Part shown: positions 59,707 through 64,000 of the stretch, in pieces | How positions within the stretch are numbered: position 1 is the stretch's first letter | How the letters are laid out: each line of letters opens with the position of its first letter | NCBI GenBank assembly: GCA_016763855.1 | Contig: JAESSY010000137.1 | Coordinates: 1-64,000, forward strand | Reading direction: 5' to 3' | Length of the DNA: 64,000 bases | Source of the DNA: Pseudomonadales bacterium | GTDB lineage: Bacteria > Pseudomonadota > Gammaproteobacteria > Pseudomonadales > Azotimanducaceae | Notes under the pieces: generated by a model | The model's input: the letters and a program-made list of their open reading frames with translations, nothing else | What the model was told of the DNA's origin: nothing | Databases searched by the model: none | Position numbers and translations under genes: made by a program

Positions 59707-60828
59707 TTAGATGGAACACCTTTGCTTGCACCATGCCGTGATCATATCAGCGTGTTTGTCTCGTGCATCGACAGGATATGTCAGATAATGATCGCCTTCA
59801 GTTAATGCGAGTTCTTTATCCTTGCTGCCTATTAAATCAAATATGTTTCTTGCATCTCCAGGGAAAACGCCCGTATCGGACAAAGATTGGATGACAAGCG
59901 TAGGTAAAGTGATTTTCGCCAAGTGCGGCGCGCCGCGACAAGGTGAGCTCTTAAGGCTCCACATGCTGAGCCAGGTTCTCAAAGTATTATTCAGGCCGAT
60001 TCCTCGGGGCCCAAAATTAGATTTTTCTGGATTACCCGCATAACATATGCCGACCTTTCTATCCGATGGGTCAATAGTGCCATCCATCAAGCGAAGATCT
60101 GCCCAGGTTCTGTACATATTGAATGCACGATCGACCATACCGTGTTCCTGAAGGCGGTCGAGTTCAGCATATACCCAATCAGTAATTTTGTGATTTCTTG
60201 TTACCTGGGCAGCGCGATATTTTGAGATAAATTCAGGAGAGTAAGGAGGGCCATTTTCAGGATTGTACATATTGAGCGCTTGATCAATACTACAAGGGTC
60301 GTTTTCATTGCTAATGGATGGATCCATCCAGTCGGTGAGTACTTCCGGTCGACCTGAGTGCGCACAAAGAGACACATAGTAATCCCCGGGTATTAGCTCA
60401 CTAGCCGCATCGGGCACCTTTAGCCCCGGTGTTGCTTCAAGAATCGGATCAACTGCTTGAGAGTGATAAGCCGCCATAAGTGATCCTCCGCCAGAGTTGC
60501 CGAGCAGGACTACATGTTCAACACCTGCAACTTCTTTTAACCATCGCACCCCCGCACCAATGTCAATCAGCGCATACTCAAGCAAAAAGAAAGCCTCGTT
60601 GCCTCTAAAACGTGTGTTCCAACCAAGGAAGCCGAATCCACGTTTCGCCAAGTACTCTCCAAGATAATGTTCACTGAAATCGACATTGTAGTGGCTAGCG
60701 ATAAATGCAGTTTTAGGCTTTTCACCGCTTGGGCTTAGATAGAGTCCCTGACAGGGATGAAAGCCCGCGCCATTTCGACGACCCTTAGGGGATTCAATAG
60801 CAACAAACTGACGATCTATGTTGTGCAT
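59707..60828 (-). CDS. Alpha/beta hydrolase
   Basis: Cytoplasmic hydrolase of 373 residues. The nucleophile elbow is VVLLGNSGGGSLMAAYH (GNSGG); the preceding strand region FIASHYNVDFSEHYLGEYLAKRG fits the family. The acid is probably Asp in QSLSDTGVFPGDARN and the His is in TEGDHYLTYP, both near the C-terminus. A long insertion (about 150-280, lid) distinguishes it from small esterases. No signal peptide. Could be an ester or lactone hydrolase acting after BVMOs; that link is inferred from proximity only. Confidence 0.87.
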   Translation of the reverse strand: MHNIDRQFVAIESPKGRRNGAGFHPCQGLYLSPSGEKPKTAFIASHYNVDFSEHYLGEYLAKRGFGFLGWNTRFRGNEAFFLLEYALIDIGAGVRWLKEVAGVEHVVLLGNSGGGSLMAAYHSQAVDPILEATPGLKVPDAASELIPGDYYVSLCAHSGRPEVLTDWMDPSISNENDPCSIDQALNMYNPENGPPYSPEFISKYRAAQVTRNHKITDWVYAELDRLQEHGMVDRAFNMYRTWADLRLMDGTIDPSDRKVGICYAGNPEKSNFGPRGIGLNNTLRTWLSMWSLKSSPCRGAPHLAKITLPTLVIQSLSDTGVFPGDARNIFDLIGSKDKELALTEGDHYLTYPVDARDKHADMITAWCKQRCSI

Positions 60829-60980
60829 GTATTAAAGTCTCCGATGGGATGTCCTTACTTCGATAAGCTTCATTCTTGCAGTTAACAATGCTGTTGGAAA
60901 AAAATCCGATTTTTGGACTTGTGTTTTTACGCTTATATACTGGAATACCTATTGAGATACTTCCGCTTAGTGATAAATAA

Positions 60981-61026
60981 CTCAGGTCTGAATTTCCATC
61001 TGCGATAACTGAGAGTCAGACCTGAG
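60981..61026 (-). terminator. 11-bp perfect inverted repeat after the VOC gene, probable terminator
   Basis: CTCAGGTCTGA (60981-60991) and TCAGACCTGAG (61016-61026) are perfect complements with a 24-base loop. On the minus strand the stem starts 18 bases after the VOC gene stop and is followed by TTATTTATC, a weak T-rich tail. Confidence 0.55.
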
Positions 61027-61043
61027 CAAGCTTAATGGTTTAG

Positions 61044-61412
61044 TTAGCCCATGTGATAGAAAACGGCCTTATTGCCATCTGGATCTCTGAAATATGCGCC
61101 ATAGAAAGTAGCCATTCGCTCACCTGGTTCACCCTCGTCCGTTGCACCCATAGCAATGGCCTTTGCGTAGAGTTCGTCGGCTTTTTCTCTAGATCCAGCT
61201 GCGAATGCAAGCATATTGCCATTGCCTGGTGCTGGGTCGCTTTCATCAAAAGGGACGCATACAGCAAGCATGGGTTGGTCAGGCCCTGTTCCCATTAAAG
61301 CTATTCTGCCCATATCCATTAATATTTTCGCACCTAAGGGTGCCAACAATTCTGACCAAAATGCTTTTCCTTTCTCCATATCGCTAACACCGATAGTGAC
61401 ATATCCAATCAT
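61044..61412 (-). CDS. VOC-superfamily (glyoxalase/bleomycin-resistance-like) protein
   Basis: A 122-residue protein of two babab units: MIGYVTIGVSDMEKGKAFWSELLAPLG and the second half with GATDEGEPGERMATFYGAYFRDPDGNKAVFYH. A metal-site His may be the last one, in KAVFYHMG, and Glu elsewhere; the first-half metal ligand is unclear. The track start adds 10 residues; GGAG 7 bases before ATG 61412 decides. Cytoplasmic. Members include lactoylglutathione lyases and resistance proteins; which one cannot be said. Confidence 0.87.
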   Translation of the reverse strand: MIGYVTIGVSDMEKGKAFWSELLAPLGAKILMDMGRIALMGTGPDQPMLAVCVPFDESDPAPGNGNMLAFAAGSREKADELYAKAIAMGATDEGEPGERMATFYGAYFRDPDGNKAVFYHMG

Positions 61413-61629
61413 ATATTTGCTCCATAAAAATAGTTCCGCCATTGAGATTTACCCTAATGGCTTGTGGTCGGGATGTCAGCATAACGCTGGTCTGATAAAA
61501 GAAACAGTATGCAATAGGAGATATGCCTCAATGGAATACGCTTACTAATATCAAATTGGGCTTATATTAAGTTGCCGCTATACTGGTATCTAAGGTATAA
61601 CATAGCTTCTGGGCAAGCGTAGGTCGTTA

Positions 61630-64000
61630 ATGAAGCAGGATCAATTTCAACGCTGGAAGACGAAGCTGAGTAAAAGGCTTACTCGAGTTTTATTGATCCT
61701 TTGTGCCCCAGTTATTATCTACAGCTCCATGGTTGCCAATGAACTTGACTGGCAAGTTGGTTTGGGTGCGTTTTGTCTATTAATAGTCCTGTCTTTTTCC
61801 AGACAGATTCCAAACTTTGTTAAAACTTACGCATTGATTATTATGCCCATGATTATAGGGACGGCTATTCTCATCAAATTTGGTGTGGTCGGTGGAGCTC
61901 GCTTGTACTTCGGTCTTTCCATCTTACTGGCGGTCGTTTTGCTCGGGCAACACATAGGCAACCTATTTCTAATAATATCCGTAGGGCTTATTGCCATTGT
62001 TGGAACACTGTCCCTACGTGGATTTCTGGAACACGACGACACCGCCTATCCCTTATCTCAAGAACTGACATGGTGGTTCTGGTTTGGTATCTCTTTCATT
62101 ATTTCTATTGGAGTTGCCTTTTATTCAGTGGCTTATCTAATTAAAAAGCTCGAAAAAAACTTTGGCGAACTCGAATCTCTTCTAGCATCAAAAGAACATA
62201 CCATTGAAGCGGAAAAGCAAAGTAAAGAGTTGTATCAACTCCTTGCGGACAATGTGACGGATGTAATTTGGACCATGAATCTGAAATTGGAACTGACTTA
62301 TGTTAGTCCCTCTGTATTTGCAGCACGAGGGTATACACCAGAAGAAGTGATTCAGATGGGTGTGTCTGAAATGATGGTTTCAATACCACGAGAAAAAATC
62401 GACGAGATGTTACTTACTGAGCTTGAAAATGCTGAGAAGAGTGATATCGGCAAGCCGATACTCAGAATTGACACGCAACTTAGTCATAAGGATGGGCATT
62501 GGGTTGAAGTTGAATTTCTCCTTAGTTTTTTGAGAGATGAGGGGGGCGAGATCGCTGGTATTCTCGGCGTCAGTCGAGAAATTGGAGATCGAAAACGCCT
62601 TGAAACAGCAATGGATACTGTGCTCTCCGGGACTAAACAAAGATACGGGATTGATTTTTTTGATGCCCTAACCGGAAAACTGCAAGAAGCATTGGCAGTG
62701 CAAATGGTATTTGTCGGCAAAGTAAATGAAGACAAGACCATCTCTACTCTTGCGGTCTCAGAACAGGGTGTTAAAGGTGAAAATTTCAGCTATGACTTGG
62801 AAAACACACCCTGTCAAATAGTCGGTCAAGATGGTACATGCATTTATCCTTCCAATATCCAGAGCTTATTTCCAAAGGATAAAGCTTTGGTGGAAATGGG
62901 GGTGGAAAGTTACTTAGGTATTTCCATTCATGATAATAAAGAGCAGCCCATTGCAATATTAGTCGCGATGGATGATAAAGAAATGAAAGATGTTCAGCTT
63001 GGAGAGAGACTTTTTAATATATTTGCGTCTCACGTTCGCGCCGAGATTTTAAGACAGGAAGAAGAAGCGGATAAATACTCAATACAACAACAGTTGAATC
63101 AAGCTCAAAAGATTGAATCTATCGGCCAGTTGTCTGGCGGCATAGCCCATGACTTTAATAACCTCTTGGTAGTGATAAATGGATATGTCGAACTTGCAAA
63201 AGAACATTTGGATGATGATGACGAGGAAGATGAAGAGCTAAATAAATACTTGTCTGAAATAGAAAAATCTGCAAACCGAGCAACTGTTCTTACTCGTCAG
63301 TTGTTATCTTTTAGCAGAAGACAGATCATGGAATTAAAGCCCCTGAATCTGAACGAGCTAATAGTTGGCTTGAGTGGTTTATTAACACGCCTTATACCTG
63401 AAAATATTGAATATCAGTTCATTCCAGTTTCAGATCTTGGCACTATAAATGCCGATGCGGGTCAGCTAGAACAGGCAATTGTTAATTTGGCAGTTAATGC
63501 GCGGGATGCAATGCCTGATGGTGGAAAGCTCACCATTGAAACAGAAAATATTTTGATTGATCAAAATTATGTTAATACTCATCCTTGGGCGAAGCTCGGA
63601 AGATATGTTCTGTTTAGGGTTTCTGATACCGGCTTTGGCATAAGCTTGGAAATGCAGGAGCGGATATTCGAACCCTTTTTTACGACTAAAGCTGAAGGGG
63701 AGGGAACGGGGCTGGGCTTATCAGTTTTCTTTGGTATCGTGAAACAACATGACGGGTTTACTCACCTTTATAGCGAGGTTGGTAAGGGCTCTGAATTCAG
63801 AACTTACTTACCTATTGTTGAAAGAAATGCCGGTAGTCTGGAGAGAAAACTTGAACCAAAGTTAACTAGGGGGCAGGGACTCATATTGATTGTCGAGGAT
63901 GAGGAGCAAGTTTGTCGCCTAGCAACAACCATATTGACGCGAGCAGGGTATGAAGTACTTGCCGCCGAAGATGGCGAACGTGCGGTTGAGGTGTTTAGTC
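61630..64000 (+). CDS. Hybrid sensor histidine kinase (PAS, GAF-like, HisKA, HATPase, REC), 3' end outside window
   Basis: Open frame from ATG 61630 (AGG 6 bases upstream) to the window end without a stop, 790 codons, therefore missing from the ORF track. The N-terminal about 180 residues are several membrane helices (MKQDQFQRW, then RVLLILCAPVIIYSSM). PAS is at about 195-315 (LLADNVTDVIWTMNLKLELTYVSPS) and a GAF-like domain at about 330-475 (VESYLGISIHDN). HisKA has His507 in SGGIAHDFNNLL, the HATPase motifs are SDTGFGIS and GTGLGLSVFFGI, and a receiver begins at about 750 (LILIVEDEEQV). The signal and any partner are unknown. The phosphoacceptor Asp lies beyond the window. Confidence 0.92.
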   Translation, partial: MKQDQFQRWKTKLSKRLTRVLLILCAPVIIYSSMVANELDWQVGLGAFCLLIVLSFSRQIPNFVKTYALIIMPMIIGTAILIKFGVVGGARLYFGLSILLAVVLLGQHIGNLFLIISVGLIAIVGTLSLRGFLEHDDTAYPLSQELTWWFWFGISFIISIGVAFYSVAYLIKKLEKNFGELESLLASKEHTIEAEKQSKELYQLLADNVTDVIWTMNLKLELTYVSPSVFAARGYTPEEVIQMGVSEMMVSIPREKIDEMLLTELENAEKSDIGKPILRIDTQLSHKDGHWVEVEFLLSFLRDEGGEIAGILGVSREIGDRKRLETAMDTVLSGTKQRYGIDFFDALTGKLQEALAVQMVFVGKVNEDKTISTLAVSEQGVKGENFSYDLENTPCQIVGQDGTCIYPSNIQSLFPKDKALVEMGVESYLGISIHDNKEQPIAILVAMDDKEMKDVQLGERLFNIFASHVRAEILRQEEEADKYSIQQQLNQAQKIESIGQLSGGIAHDFNNLLVVINGYVELAKEHLDDDDEEDEELNKYLSEIEKSANRATVLTRQLLSFSRRQIMELKPLNLNELIVGLSGLLTRLIPENIEYQFIPVSDLGTINADAGQLEQAIVNLAVNARDAMPDGGKLTIETENILIDQNYVNTHPWAKLGRYVLFRVSDTGFGISLEMQERIFEPFFTTKAEGEGTGLGLSVFFGIVKQHDGFTHLYSEVGKGSEFRTYLPIVERNAGSLERKLEPKLTRGQGLILIVEDEEQVCRLATTILTRAGYEVLAAEDGERAVEVFS

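Noticed and set aside
1-64000. CRISPR arrays, rRNA, tRNA and insertion sequences
   Set aside because: No regularly spaced repeats, no tRNA arm motifs in cloverleaf spacing, no rRNA core sequence and no transposase ORF were seen in either strand by eye.

Overview
The window looks like chromosomal DNA of a moderately AT-rich, aerobic, probably marine gammaproteobacterium. This is inferred from the gene families: queD, a GltS-type symporter, a bacterial RIO1 kinase, sigma-54 regulation, a CYP153 alkane/fatty-acid hydroxylase, Baeyer-Villiger-type flavoproteins, PhoD and a PhnD-like sensor pair. No rRNA, tRNA, transposase, phage structural gene or CRISPR array was seen. Genes are dense on both strands and most intergenic gaps are under 300 bp.

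Layout. 0-9.5 kb: end of a short-chain dehydrogenase overlapping a group II truncated haemoglobin, a CurA-like reductase, queD, glpD, a LysR regulator, an amidase broken by a frameshift, a class C beta-lactamase-fold hydrolase and an arylsulfotransferase-family protein. 9.6-15.9 kb: an ECF sigma factor with a small membrane partner, a two-gene osmoprotectant ABC importer whose binding protein and permease are fused, a RIO1 kinase, a frameshifted lipoprotein of the SMP-30/arylesterase type, and an alpha/beta hydrolase. 16-23.4 kb, minus strand: an iorA/iorB-type molybdenum hydroxylase with a small exported protein, a PhnD-like lipoprotein overlapping a hybrid histidine kinase, and a DUF924 protein. 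23.7-30.3 kb: PhoD, a DsbA-fold isomerase, a LysR regulator divergent from thioredoxin and a zinc alcohol dehydrogenase, and a GltS-family symporter.

30.3-33.8 kb is the least ordinary stretch. It holds an exported protein of unknown function, a small DnaB/RecA-fold ATPase flanked by gene-free DNA with inverted repeats, and an AT-rich metallophosphoesterase. 33.9-40.2 kb carries two MFS transporters, a tandem CDGSH protein, a P450, a GST and exported small proteins.

40.5-44.4 kb contains the most striking gene. It is a 940-residue fusion of a NarK-type nitrate/nitrite MFS carrier, a cyclic-nucleotide-binding domain and a histidine kinase core, preceded by a REC-DUF3369 response regulator. 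Together they look like a transporter-sensor (transceptor) two-component system. 44.4-50.1 kb groups a PF10118 metal-dependent hydrolase, a styrene-oxide-isomerase-like membrane protein, a nitroreductase, a Baeyer-Villiger-type monooxygenase and a CYP153, which suggests oxidation of hydrocarbons or lipids.

50.1-57.6 kb is a self-contained regulated exporter. A HlyD adaptor, a LolD-like ATPase and a MacB/FtsX-like permease are transcribed away from an NtrC-type activator and its kinase. A near-perfect -24/-12 sigma-54 promoter lies in the shared intergenic region and points at the exporter. 57.7-64 kb: a second FMO/BVMO, a MAPEG protein, two more enzymes, and a hybrid histidine kinase that runs off the right edge and is absent from the ORF track because it has no stop codon in the window.
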